This document shows, piece after piece, positions 51,994 to 60,095 of a stretch of DNA of 64,000 nt. The notes beneath the pieces were generated by a model. That model did no database searches. It was not told where the DNA came from and was given only the letters and a program-made list of their open reading frames with translations. Made by a program: the position numbers and the translations under genes. Positions within the stretch are counted from its first letter, which is position 1. The number at the start of each line of letters is the position of its first letter. The DNA comes from Amycolatopsis sp. GM8 (lineage in GTDB: Bacteria; Actinomycetota; Actinomycetes; Mycobacteriales; Pseudonocardiaceae), in contig NZ_JAJKFK010000003.1 of assembly GCF_021653975.1 (NCBI RefSeq), positions 558,001-622,000 on the forward strand, in the 5' to 3' direction.

Positions 51994-53456
51994 TCGTTTC
52001 CCCTCAATCCGGCTTTGCCGTGCGTCGCCGCGCTGCGGTATTCGGTGTACGTGTAAGGATTGTCAAGGATCTTCGTCTCGGGCACGTCCGGGTTCATCCC
52101 CTTCCGCCAGGCCTCTTCGCCCAGTTCCGAGCGCAGGTGGCCGATGGTCTCCTCGGCCTCGCGGCGCGCGGCGGCCAGGTCGATGCCGACCAGCTTGTGC
52201 TCGTGCTTGACCACCTTGCCGTTGACCAGCACCGTGTGCACATCCCCGCGCTGCGCCTGGAAAGCCACGTGTCCGTACGGGTTCAGCAGCGGGAACGAGA
52301 CCGCCGAGTCGTCGTTCTTGATCAGCACGACGTCGGCCTTCTTGCCCGGTTCGAGACTGCCCAGATCGTCGCGGCCGATGGCGTGCGCGCCGCCGCGGGT
52401 CGCCCACGCCACCACGTGTTCGGCGCGCAGGCTGGCGTGCGTGACGGTCTCGGACTTGACGTGCGCTTCGAGGTGCTCGCGCGAGCGGTCGGCGCCGAGT
52501 GTCGTGCGCATGGCCGAGAACAGGTCGCCGCTCCACCACACCGAGGTGTCCATGGACAGCGAGACCGGGATGCCGTGGGCACGGATGGCCCAGGTGGGCG
52601 GGTAGCCCTGGCCGGCGCTCTGTTCGCTTTCGGTGGAGACGGAGATGGAGCCGCCGGTCGCCGCGATGCGCTGGTAGGAGTCCGCCGACAGCGACGCCGC
52701 GTGCACGTACACGGTTTCCGGTGTCATGAAACCGTTGTCGTGCATGAGCCGGATGCCGTCGTCGTTGGTCGCGCCCCACACCCCGGCGTGCGTGGTGACG
52801 GGGACGCCGAGCTCGCGGGCGACCTCGAAGGCGGGCCGCTCGGGGAACGCCGGGTCGCCGGTGACGTCGAACGCGAGCTGGAAGCCGAGCAGGTCGTCGC
52901 CGGTGAGATGGCGGCGCGCGAACTCGCGGAACTCGGGCGTGCCGGTCCATTCCGCGGGCGGGGCCTGGATGTTGCCGTAGGCCAGCACGAACCGGCCCGG
53001 CACCGACCGCAGCGCGTCGACGGCGGCTTCGGCGTGGTCGACGGTCTGCAGTCCGTGCGACCAGTCGACGACCGTCGTCACGCCGGACTCGAGTGCCTCG
53101 ATCGCGGCGAGCACGTTGCCGGCGTGGATGTCCTGCGGGCGGAAGAGCTTGCCGCTTTCCAGGTAGTACCAGACGAAGTACTGCGTGAGCGTCCAGTCGG
53201 CGCCGTAGCCGCGCATCGCGGTCTGCCACATGTGCCGGTGCGTGTCGATCATGCCGGGCAGCACGATGCCGCCGGTCGCGTCGATGACCACGGCGTCCGC
53301 CGGGGCTGCCAGGTCCGGCCCGACCGCGATGATCCGGTCGCCGGTCACGAGCACGTCGCCGTGGTCGAACGTACGACGTTGGTCGTCCAACGTCAGGACG
53401 GTGCCACCCCGCAACAGCACAGGCCTGCCCGGGGCGAACTCGCTCGGCTGGGTCAT
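51990..53456 (-). CDS. Amidohydrolase (SsnA/chlorohydrolase-like), first gene of catabolic operon
   Basis: A 488-residue metal-dependent hydrolase of the cytosine-deaminase/TrzN/SsnA group. The N-terminal metal site is D-T-H-R-H-MW, further ligands are in VTTHAGVWG and VYVHAASLS, and the late Asp is in SMDTSVWW. It may remove an amino or other leaving group from the substrate ahead of ring cleavage, but no substrate can be assigned. The ATG at 53456 follows AGGGAG. It starts the five-gene operon, with the candidate IclR operator just upstream. Confidence 0.9.
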   Translation of the reverse strand: MTQPSEFAPGRPVLLRGGTVLTLDDQRRTFDHGDVLVTGDRIIAVGPDLAAPADAVVIDATGGIVLPGMIDTHRHMWQTAMRGYGADWTLTQYFVWYYLESGKLFRPQDIHAGNVLAAIEALESGVTTVVDWSHGLQTVDHAEAAVDALRSVPGRFVLAYGNIQAPPAEWTGTPEFREFARRHLTGDDLLGFQLAFDVTGDPAFPERPAFEVARELGVPVTTHAGVWGATNDDGIRLMHDNGFMTPETVYVHAASLSADSYQRIAATGGSISVSTESEQSAGQGYPPTWAIRAHGIPVSLSMDTSVWWSGDLFSAMRTTLGADRSREHLEAHVKSETVTHASLRAEHVVAWATRGGAHAIGRDDLGSLEPGKKADVVLIKNDDSAVSFPLLNPYGHVAFQAQRGDVHTVLVNGKVVKHEHKLVGIDLAAARREAEETIGHLRSELGEEAWRKGMNPDVPETKILDNPYTYTEYRSAATHGKAGLRGNE

Positions 53457-53481
53457 CGCGACGCTCCCTTGTGTCGTTTCC

Positions 53482-53501
53482 GTACAACTGTCCGCTAGAC
53501 G
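53482..53501. promoter_or_regulatory. Candidate IclR operator (catabolic operon)
   Basis: GTACAACTGTCCGCTAGACG starts 25 nt upstream of the operon's first ATG and matches 17 of 20 positions of the element before the IclR gene at 47998. An inner inverted repeat GTCCG-N5-CGGAC spans 53490-53504. Confidence 0.6.
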
Positions 53502-53564
53502 GACGACGATACGCCCGTTACTGTTGTCGCCCGCCGCCGGGGAGTCAAGAGCAACTCGGGCGCA

Positions 53565-53602
53565 TGAAAAAAGCCCGGACGGACATGAGTCCGCCCGGGC
53601 TT
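53565..53602 (-). terminator. Rho-independent terminator
   Basis: AAGCCCGGACGGAC and GTCCGCCCGGGCTT form a 14-bp stem with one mismatch and a 4-nt loop; on the minus strand it is followed by six T. It ends the MarR-oxidoreductase operon 17 nt after its last stop. Confidence 0.9.
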
Positions 53603-53618
53603 CGCCCTCCCGCCCCTG

Positions 53619-54539
53619 TCAGGGCAGCAAGACGATCTTGCCGTGCGTGTGCCGCTGTTCGAGGACCGCGAACGCGTCCGCGACCCGTTCGAGCGGGAAG
53701 GTCGCGGCGATCGGGAATTCGAGCTGCCCACCGGCGACGAGCCCGGCCATCTCCGACATGACCTCGGGGGTGGAGGCGTCCACGCTGCCCTCGGCCTTCG
53801 TCCCCAGCTCCGCGGCATCGGCGAAGGAGATGATCGTCTCGATCCGGTCGCGCGGGATGCCCAGCTCGACGGCCAGCCGGAGGTACTCGGGGCCGAACAG
53901 GTCGATGAACGCGTCGATCGGACCGGCCGCCGCGAGCCGTTCCGCGAGCCCGTCGCCGTAGTGCACCGGGATCGCGCCGTGCGCCGTCAGCCAGTCGTCG
54001 TTCGCCGGCGAGGCGATACCCAGCACCCGGACGCCGCGCAGGCCGAGCAACTGCACGACGAGCGAGCCCACCCCGCCCGCCGCCGCGGACACCGCGACGG
54101 TCTCGCCCTCCTTCGGGTCGACGGCGCGCACCGCGGCGTACGCGGTGACCCCGACGACGTAGAGCGAACCGGCGACCTCCCAGCTCAGCCCGGCCGGTTT
54201 CGGGATCAGCTGGGTCGCGGGCACGACCACGTGCGTGGCCTGGCTGGACCGCCGCCAGGAGTAGCCCAGCACCTCGTCGCCGACGGCGAGGTCGGTGACC
54301 CCGTCGCCGATCGCCGCGACCACCCCGGCCAGGTCACTGCCCTGGCCGGACGGGAACGTGCCGGGAAAGCGCTCGTGGACCGCGCCGGACCGGATGCCGG
54401 CTTCGCCGGGGTTGATGCCGGCCGCGCGGACCGCGACGAGGACCTCGCCCGCGGCGGGCTCGGGGATCGGGATTTCGGCTGTGTACAAGACTTCCCGGCC
54501 GCCGTAGCGGTCGAAGCGCACGGCGCGTGCCTGGCTCAT
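53619..54539 (-). CDS. NADP-dependent quinone-oxidoreductase-like enzyme
   Basis: A 306-residue zinc-free medium-chain oxidoreductase (AVRFDRYGG, INPGEAGIRSG, QGSDLAGVVAAIG, the NADP-binding AAAGGVGSLVVQL). The ATG at 54539 overlaps the MarR-gene stop (ATGA). This is a common MarR-controlled quinone or electrophile-stress pairing. Confidence 0.9.
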   Translation of the reverse strand: MSQARAVRFDRYGGREVLYTAEIPIPEPAAGEVLVAVRAAGINPGEAGIRSGAVHERFPGTFPSGQGSDLAGVVAAIGDGVTDLAVGDEVLGYSWRRSSQATHVVVPATQLIPKPAGLSWEVAGSLYVVGVTAYAAVRAVDPKEGETVAVSAAAGGVGSLVVQLLGLRGVRVLGIASPANDDWLTAHGAIPVHYGDGLAERLAAAGPIDAFIDLFGPEYLRLAVELGIPRDRIETIISFADAAELGTKAEGSVDASTPEVMSEMAGLVAGGQLEFPIAATFPLERVADAFAVLEQRHTHGKIVLLP

Positions 54540-54985
54540 GACGCGTTCCCTTCCGGTCGTTGGTCCTGCGCGGCCGCCCGCAGTGCGGCGAGCGTGGTGT
54601 CGAACCGCGCCAGCGCTCCCGCGGAAATGGGGTCACGCAAGTGTTTTCCGAGCTCGTCGTCGAAGACCTCGCCCGCCGCGGCGAGCAGGTCGCGGCCGGC
54701 GGGCGTGAGCTCGACGAGGGACGAGCGCCGGTCGTCCGGGTTCGGGCGGCGCACGATGCGGCCCTGCCGTTCGAGCCGGTCCACCCCTTGACTCGCCCCG
54801 CCCACGGTGATGGCCAGCGCGTTCGCGATGTCGTACACCCGGCACGCTTCGGTCGATTCGATCACCAGCAGCACGTCCAGACTGCCCATGGTGACCGCGA
54901 ACTCCTTGCGCAGCCGGGCGTCCAGGGCGTTCCACAGCACCGTCTCGAGGCGGACCAGGTTGTCGAACACTTCCCGCAGACCCAT
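54536..54985 (-). CDS. MarR-family regulator
   Basis: A 149-residue winged-helix repressor: YDIANALAITVGGASQGVDRLERQG and the wing RRPNPDDRRSSLVELTPAG. It is in an operon with the oxidoreductase. An AT-rich inverted repeat lies directly upstream, likely its own operator. Confidence 0.92.
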   Translation of the reverse strand: MGLREVFDNLVRLETVLWNALDARLRKEFAVTMGSLDVLLVIESTEACRVYDIANALAITVGGASQGVDRLERQGRIVRRPNPDDRRSSLVELTPAGRDLLAAAGEVFDDELGKHLRDPISAGALARFDTTLAALRAAAQDQRPEGNAS

Positions 54986-54990
54986 GCAAC

Positions 54991-55023
54991 TAGATTAGCA
55001 CGTAATTAATTAGCGGTAATCTA
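54991..55023. promoter_or_regulatory. Candidate MarR operator
   Basis: TAGATTA (54991-54997) and TAATCTA (55017-55023) flank an inner palindrome TAATTAATTA. This is AT-rich against the surrounding GC and lies between the divergent MarR and UBP zinc-finger genes. Confidence 0.5.
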
Positions 55024-55048
55024 TCCCTCGGGCGGGTACCGTAGGCGC

Positions 55049-55399
55049 ATGGACGGGATCGACCCTGAGGCACGGCCCAGCGGCACCGGATGCGCCGAGT
55101 GCGAAGCGGCGAATCCGCCCGGCTGGTGGTTCCATCTCCGGCGCTGCGCGCACTGCGGGCACGTCGGCTGCTGCGACTCCTCGCCGATGCAGCACGCCAC
55201 GGCGCACTTCGCCGAGACCGGGCACCGCTTCGTGCGCAGCTTCGAACCGGGCGAAGCGTGGTTCTGGGACTACAGCGAGAAAACCCTGTACGAAGCCGGC
55301 CCCGCACTCGCCGGGCCTGAAAACCACCCGGCGGACCAGACGGCCCCCGGCCCGGCGGACCGCGTCCCGGCGGACTGGGGTCAGCACCTGCACACCTGA
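55049..55399 (+). CDS. UBP-type zinc-finger protein
   Basis: A 116-residue protein dominated by a UBP-type zinc finger: CAECEAANPPGWWFHLRRCAHCGHVGCC, then the H-x-TGH part of the finger. Bacterial stand-alone forms are of unknown role. The ATG is at 55049. It is divergent from the MarR gene. Confidence 0.87.
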   Translation: MDGIDPEARPSGTGCAECEAANPPGWWFHLRRCAHCGHVGCCDSSPMQHATAHFAETGHRFVRSFEPGEAWFWDYSEKTLYEAGPALAGPENHPADQTAPGPADRVPADWGQHLHT

Positions 55400-55439
55400 C
55401 CTGTGGTGGCAAAGAACTGTCCGGGCCGCGCGCCCGAAG

Positions 55440-55487
55440 GCGGGCGGGGTCCCGGTTCCGGCTGTGCTGAACCGGGACCCCGCCCGC
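55440..55487. terminator. Bidirectional terminator hairpin
   Basis: A perfect 19-bp stem (55440-55458 with 55469-55487) and 10-nt loop between convergent genes (UBP zinc-finger and phospholipase C). There is no U-tract; symmetry suggests it works for both strands. Confidence 0.85.
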
Positions 55488-55492
55488 GGTGA

Positions 55493-57511
55493 TCAGTGCG
55501 CGCCGAGCGCGGGATCGGTCAGCGTGATGCGACCGGTCTCCACATGGCCGGCGAGCCGGCGGACGAACGTGCCCGCGGTGACCGACAGGTCGTACCAGCC
55601 CGCGGCCGCGCCGGTGTCCACCGAATGCGTAACCCGGTCGCCGGGACGCAGCTGGTAGGACGTTGGACGAGTCGAGCCGTATCCGGTGGCGTTGGCGACG
55701 GTCACGCGAACCGTGGTCTTGCCGCTGTTGGTCAGGAGCACCTTCAGGTCGCCACTGTCACCGGCGGGACGGGCGCTGACCTCCACCCCGGCACCGTTCC
55801 CGGCGAACCGCCGGAAGAAGCCGTTCGGCCCGTGCACGGTGAAGTCGTACGCGCCGGAAACGCTCCACTGCGCGGAAAGCCGCTTCCCGGCACCGGCCGT
55901 GTAGCTCCACGGCCCCGTCTTGTCCGTGGCCGACGTGACGTGGAAGCAGGCGCCGGCCGTGCCGTTGCTGGTGAACTGCAGCGCGAACGTGCCACCCGTG
56001 ACCTGGGCGTCGACGACCAGGTCGTACGGCAGCGGCAGCGCCGGACGGCGGCCGCGCTCCTGCCGAGGCAGGGCGGGGTTGCTCGGCGGCGTCGGCACGT
56101 AGTCGGGGTGCCGGTCGTGGTCGGGCGGCGCGTAACCGGCCGTCGAGGGCAGCGCCGGCACCGAGGTCTCCTTGCGGGAGAAGTCGAACGCCGACGTCAG
56201 GTCACCGGCGACCGCGCGGCGCCACGTCGAGATGTTCGGCTCGCGCACCCCGAACCGGCGCTCGATGAACCGGAGGATCGAGGTGTGGTCGAACACCTCG
56301 GAGCAGACCCGGCCGCCCTTGCTCCACGGCGACACCACGAGCATCGGCACCCGCTGCCCGAGACCGTAGGGCAGCCCGTTCAGGACCTCGAACGACGTAT
56401 CCACAGTGGACGAACCCTGGGCCGCGGACGCCGGCGCGTACGGCGGCACGATGTGGTCGAAGAACCCGTCGTTCTCGTCGTAGGTGATCAGCAGCGCGGT
56501 CTTGCTCCACACGTCGGGCGACGAGGTCAGCGCGTCCAGCACCTGCGAGACGTACCAGGCGCCGTAGTTGGCGGGCCAGTTCGGGTGTTCGGTGAACGCC
56601 TCCGGCGCGACGACCCACGAGACCTGCGGCAGCTTCCCCGCCTTCACGTCGGCCTTGAGGACGTCGAAGAACCCGCCGCCGTTCTTGGCATCGGTGCCGG
56701 TGCGCGCCTTGTCGTAGAGCGGGTTGCCCGGCTGCGCGTCGCGGTACTGGTTGAAGTACAGCAACGAGTTGTCGCCGTAGTTACCGCGGTAGGCGTCGTT
56801 GATCCAGCCCCAGCCGCCGGCCGCGTCGAGACCGTCGCCGATGTCCTGGTAGATCTTCCACGACACCCCGGCCTGCTCGAGCCGCTCCGGGTAGGTGGTC
56901 CAGCCGTAGCCCTTTTCATCGTTGCCGATGACCGGGCCGCCACCCTTGCCGTCGTTGCCCGTGTACCCGGTCCACATGTAGTAGCGGTTCGGGTCGGTCG
57001 AGCCCATGAACGAGCAGTGGTAGGCGTCGCAGATGGTGAACGTGTCGGCCAGCGCGTAGTGGAACGGGATGTCCTCGCGGGTCAGGTACGCCATGGTGGT
57101 GCTGCCCTTGGCGGGCACCCACTTGTCGTACTGGCCGTTGTTCCACGCGGCATGCGTGTCGGTCCAGCCGTGCGGGAGGTCCTGGATGAACTGCAGGCCC
57201 AGGTTGTTCGCCGTCGGACGGAAAGGGAGAACGTCCTTCGTCCCGTCGGACTGATACCAGACCGGCTTGCCGCTGGCCAGTGCCACCGGCCGGGGGTCGT
57301 CGAAGCCGCGGACGCCGCGCAGGGTCCCGAAGTAGTGGTCGAACGAGCGGTTCTCCTGCATCAGCACGACGATGTGCTCGATGTCGCGCAGGCTGCCCGT
57401 ACGGTGGCTGGCCGGGATCGCGGCGGCACGCGCGATGCTGTCGGACAGCATCGTCGCCGCGGCCGTGCCACCGGCCACCTGGAGAAACCGGCGGCGGTTG
57501 AGATCGGTCAT
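55493..57511 (-). CDS. Tat-secreted phospholipase C (phosphocholine-specific type)
   Basis: A 672-residue exported phosphoesterase. A twin-arginine signal (N-R-R-R-F-L-Q at residues 5-11) precedes the catalytic domain with MQENRSFDHYFG, CDAYHCSFMGST and YDENDGFFDHIVPP, all typical of the non-haemolytic PLC/acid phosphatase family. Two C-terminal beta domains (from about 490) follow, as in bacterial PLC-N. The ATG at 57511 gives a complete Tat signal. It hydrolyses phospholipids outside the cell, perhaps for phosphate supply. Confidence 0.92.
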   Translation of the reverse strand: MTDLNRRRFLQVAGGTAAATMLSDSIARAAAIPASHRTGSLRDIEHIVVLMQENRSFDHYFGTLRGVRGFDDPRPVALASGKPVWYQSDGTKDVLPFRPTANNLGLQFIQDLPHGWTDTHAAWNNGQYDKWVPAKGSTTMAYLTREDIPFHYALADTFTICDAYHCSFMGSTDPNRYYMWTGYTGNDGKGGGPVIGNDEKGYGWTTYPERLEQAGVSWKIYQDIGDGLDAAGGWGWINDAYRGNYGDNSLLYFNQYRDAQPGNPLYDKARTGTDAKNGGGFFDVLKADVKAGKLPQVSWVVAPEAFTEHPNWPANYGAWYVSQVLDALTSSPDVWSKTALLITYDENDGFFDHIVPPYAPASAAQGSSTVDTSFEVLNGLPYGLGQRVPMLVVSPWSKGGRVCSEVFDHTSILRFIERRFGVREPNISTWRRAVAGDLTSAFDFSRKETSVPALPSTAGYAPPDHDRHPDYVPTPPSNPALPRQERGRRPALPLPYDLVVDAQVTGGTFALQFTSNGTAGACFHVTSATDKTGPWSYTAGAGKRLSAQWSVSGAYDFTVHGPNGFFRRFAGNGAGVEVSARPAGDSGDLKVLLTNSGKTTVRVTVANATGYGSTRPTSYQLRPGDRVTHSVDTGAAAGWYDLSVTAGTFVRRLAGHVETGRITLTDPALGAH

Positions 57512-57562
57512 GAACTCGTCTCTTTCCGGGATCGGTTGGGGCGTTCGGGTGCCCCCATCGAC

Positions 57563-57573
57563 CGACCAGTCTG
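57563..57573. promoter_or_regulatory. Short inverted repeat upstream of the phospholipase gene
   Basis: ACCAGTCTGGT, 52 nt upstream of the PLC start (minus strand). The perfect palindrome could be an operator; it lacks the spacing of a DasR box. Confidence 0.3.
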
Positions 57574-57709
57574 GTGAGCGAGCACAGCGCGGAAACGACC
57601 GCACGGCGAAGCTCTGGGAAACATTCGGCCGCGCCGATATGCGAAAAGGACAGCTCACCCCACAAGCGCCGGCACGCCGGGCATCGTGTCGGCGCCCCAC
57701 AATCCCGCA

Positions 57710-57729
57710 GTGTATAGGTCGTTATACAC
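57710..57729. promoter_or_regulatory. Inverted repeat between PLC and alcohol dehydrogenase
   Basis: GTGTATA (57710-57716) and TATACAC (57723-57729) with a 6-bp centre. AT-rich against the background, it lies 40 nt after the alcohol dehydrogenase stop and about 200 nt upstream of the PLC start. It is either a regulatory site or part of a terminator. Confidence 0.35.
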
Positions 57730-57769
57730 CGATCTCGGTGTCAGGACTTAGGACGTCGTACGTTCTACG

Positions 57770-58885
57770 TCAGCTCTCGTGCAGGATGACGCCGCGGATG
57801 TTGCTGCCCGCGTGCATGTCGGCGTAAGCCTGGTTGACCTCGTCCAGCCGGTAGGTCCGGGTGATCAGCTCGTCCAGCTTGAGCTTGCCCGCCTTGTACA
57901 TCCCGGCGAGCCGGGTGATCTCCAGCTTCGGCGTGCCCATCCCGAAGATGACGCCCTGGATGCGCTTCTGCATCATCGACAGCATCCACAGGTTGATCGG
58001 CAGCCCCTCGGCCTTGATGTCGCCGATCCCGGTGACCACGACGGTGCCGAACTTCGCGATCGCGTTCACCGCCTGCGCCACGTGCTCGCCGGTGGTGACG
58101 CCGACGGCCACGACCGCCGAGTTCGCGCCCTGGCCGCCGGTGACCGAGCGGGCGAAGTCCGCGGCCTGGTCGATGTCGGCGAACGTGTGCGTGGCCCCGA
58201 AGATCGTCGCCTGCTCGCGCTTGAACGCCGCCGGGTCCACCGCGATCACATACGCCGCGCCGCGGGTGGCGGCCGCCTGCACGGCGTTCATGCCCACCCC
58301 GCCGACGCCCATCACGATCACCGTGTCGCCCGCCTTCACCTCGGCGCCGTACTCGGCCGAGCCCCAGCCCGTCGGCACTCCGCAGGACAGCAGCGCGGCG
58401 ACGGGGAACGGGATGTCGTCGTCGACCTTGGTGAGCGAGTACTCGGAGACGACCGCGTGCTGCGCGAAGGTGCCGACCATGGTCATCTGCCCGACGTCCG
58501 CGCCGTCGAGGTGCGCGCGATACGTGCCGTCGGCCTGGGAGCCCGAAAGCGCGTAGATACCGAGGTCGCACAGGTTGCCGTGGCCGGAGGCGCACGGCAG
58601 GCAGCGCCCGCAGGACGGGACGAACTGGGCCACGACGTGGTCACCGGCGGCGAGCGCCGTCACGCCCGGGCCGACCTTCTCCACCACGCCCGCGCCCTCG
58701 TGCCCGCCGATCAGCGGCAGCCGCCCGACCGGCATGTCGCCGGTCGCGGCGTGGTCGTCGGAGTGGCACAGGCCCGCGGCCATGAACCGGACGAGCACCT
58801 CGTTCGCCCCGGGATCGTCCAGCTCGACATCGACGAGCTGCCACTTACCGGGCTGCTCCAGCAGCGCCGCCGCACGGGTTCGCAT
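57770..58885 (-). CDS. NDMA-dependent (mycofactocin-type) alcohol dehydrogenase
   Basis: A 371-residue zinc MDR enzyme. GLCHSDDH and GGHEGAGVVEKVG give the catalytic zinc site; CGRCLPCASGHGNLC supplies the structural zinc cysteines; the cofactor motif is GVGGVGMNAVQ. It matches the actinobacterial group whose cofactor is tightly bound and regenerated through mycofactocin or the dye NDMA (family knowledge). The ATG at 58885 has GGAGGTGG upstream. A KstR-like box lies just upstream. Confidence 0.9.
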   Translation of the reverse strand: MRTRAAALLEQPGKWQLVDVELDDPGANEVLVRFMAAGLCHSDDHAATGDMPVGRLPLIGGHEGAGVVEKVGPGVTALAAGDHVVAQFVPSCGRCLPCASGHGNLCDLGIYALSGSQADGTYRAHLDGADVGQMTMVGTFAQHAVVSEYSLTKVDDDIPFPVAALLSCGVPTGWGSAEYGAEVKAGDTVIVMGVGGVGMNAVQAAATRGAAYVIAVDPAAFKREQATIFGATHTFADIDQAADFARSVTGGQGANSAVVAVGVTTGEHVAQAVNAIAKFGTVVVTGIGDIKAEGLPINLWMLSMMQKRIQGVIFGMGTPKLEITRLAGMYKAGKLKLDELITRTYRLDEVNQAYADMHAGSNIRGVILHES

Positions 58886-58902
58886 CGTTGGCCACCTCCG
58901 AC

Positions 58903-58916
58903 TAGAACAGGTTCTA
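58903..58916. promoter_or_regulatory. KstR-like operator (site 2)
   Basis: TAGAACAGGTTCTA, a full match to TNNAACNNGTTNNA, 18 nt upstream of the alcohol dehydrogenase start and just before its ribosome site. Confidence 0.6.
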
Positions 58917-58979
58917 TCAGGAGTAGAGCATATGACGTGGAGCCGAACAAGGACAGTTCCGGCGATGCTCTCGACCGGG

Positions 58980-58993
58980 CAGAACAAGTTCTA
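58980..58993. promoter_or_regulatory. KstR-like operator (site 3)
   Basis: CAGAACAAGTTCTA keeps the AACNNGTT core, with C for T at the first position. It is at the 3' end of the NTF2-like gene, 64 bp upstream of site 2. Confidence 0.45.
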
Positions 58994-59416
58994 TTGGGGA
59001 GCCGGGACCAGGCCGTCGGCGACGAGCCCGGCCAGCACCGCCTCGCTCAGCGCCTGCACGGCCGAGAGCGGGCGGACCATCACGGTGAACTCGCTGATCC
59101 GGCCGTCCTCGCCGAACTGCAGCAGGTCGAGGCCGTGGATCTGCTTGCCGGCCACGACGGCCCGGAAGACGAGGATGGCCGAGGGCGCCTCGGCGCCGTC
59201 CGCGCTCCGCTCGGCGGTGCCGTCGAACGTGCCGACGTAGCGGAAGTCCTCGAACGTCCGCATCAGCACCCCGAACAGGCCCAGCACCATCGGCTTGCCC
59301 TCGAACGGCCGGAACTTCACCGGGCTGTAGAACCGGATGTCCTCGGCGAACAGGTCCGCGAAGGCATCGGTGTCGCGGGCCTCGACGGCGGCGCGGAACC
59401 GTGCTGTGGTGTCCAA
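58991..59416 (-). CDS. NTF2-like/SnoaL-domain protein
   Basis: A 141-residue SnoaL/NTF2-fold protein (FRAAVEARDTDAFADLFAEDIRFYSPV start; IHGLDLLQFGEDGRISEFTVMVRP end). The family includes ketosteroid-isomerase-like enzymes and many non-enzymatic members; no catalytic pair is certain. The TTG at 59416 with AGGAGG 6 nt upstream is preferred. It lies upstream of the alcohol dehydrogenase on the same strand with KstR-like sites between, hinting at a steroid link. Confidence 0.82.
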   Translation of the reverse strand: MDTTARFRAAVEARDTDAFADLFAEDIRFYSPVKFRPFEGKPMVLGLFGVLMRTFEDFRYVGTFDGTAERSADGAEAPSAILVFRAVVAGKQIHGLDLLQFGEDGRISEFTVMVRPLSAVQALSEAVLAGLVADGLVPAPQ

Positions 59417-59518
59417 GACCCACCTCCTAACCAGGAGGTTACCGCCCTCGCGCGAGCCGGTCAGTACCCCGTCGCCCGGGTAAACTGAAGCCGGTCCAGC
59501 GAGAAGGAGTTGACGACT

Positions 59519-60031
59519 ATGACAGCGGCCACCGAGAAGGCCATCCTCGCCGGCGGGTGCTTCTGGGGCGTGCAGGACCTGATCCGCAAGTACGACGGCG
59601 TCATCAGCACCCGGGTCGGCTACACCGGCGGCGAAGTGCCGAACGCGACGTACTACAACCACGGCACGCACGCCGAGGCGATCGAGATCCTGTTCGACCC
59701 GGCCAAGATCAGCTACCGGCAGCTGCTGGAGTTCTTCTTCCAGATCCACGACCCGACGACGAAGAACCGCCAGGGCAACGACGTCGGGCTCAGCTACCGG
59801 TCGGCGATCTTCTACGTGAGCGACGAGCAGAAGCGGGTCGCCGAGGACACGATCGCCGACGTGGAGGCGTCCGGGCTGTGGCCGGGCAAGGTGGTCACCG
59901 AGGTCGCCCCGGCGGGGCCGTTCTGGGAGGCCGAGCCGGAGCACCAGGACTACCTGGAGCGCTACCCGAACGGCTACACCTGCCACTTCATCCGCCCGGG
60001 CTGGAAGCTGCCGGCGCGCTCGGCCAGCTGA
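59519..60031 (+). CDS. msrA: Peptide-methionine (S)-S-oxide reductase MsrA
   Basis: A 170-residue repair enzyme with the catalytic GGCFWG near the start and [28 protein letters not shown]. The ATG at 59519 has AAGGAG 9 nt upstream. A C-terminal Cys (TCHF) may help recycling. Cytoplasmic; followed by a strong hairpin. Confidence 0.95.
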   Translation: MTAATEKAILAGGCFWGVQDLIRKYDGVISTRVGYTGGEVPNATYYNHGTHAEAIEILFDPAKISYRQLLEFFFQIHDPTTKNRQGNDVGLSYRSAIFYVSDEQKRVAEDTIADVEASGLWPGKVVTEVAPAGPFWEAEPEHQDYLERYPNGYTCHFIRPGWKLPARSAS

Positions 60032-60044
60032 GCGGTCCACAGTA

Positions 60045-60080
60045 GACGGCCAGAGCCCGCCACGGAGGGCTCTGGCCGTC
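60045..60080. terminator. Bidirectional terminator between msrA and LLM genes
   Basis: GACGGCCAGAGCCC and GGGCTCTGGCCGTC form a perfect 14-bp stem with an 8-nt loop between convergent genes. Copies of TCCACAGT(A/G)GA flank it. Confidence 0.85.
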
Positions 60081-60095
60081 AGTCCACAGTGGACG

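Noticed and set aside
58903..58916. LexA/SOS box
   Set aside because: The actinobacterial SOS box has a 4-bp spacer between GAAC and GTTC; here the spacer is 2 bp, which fits KstR and not LexA.
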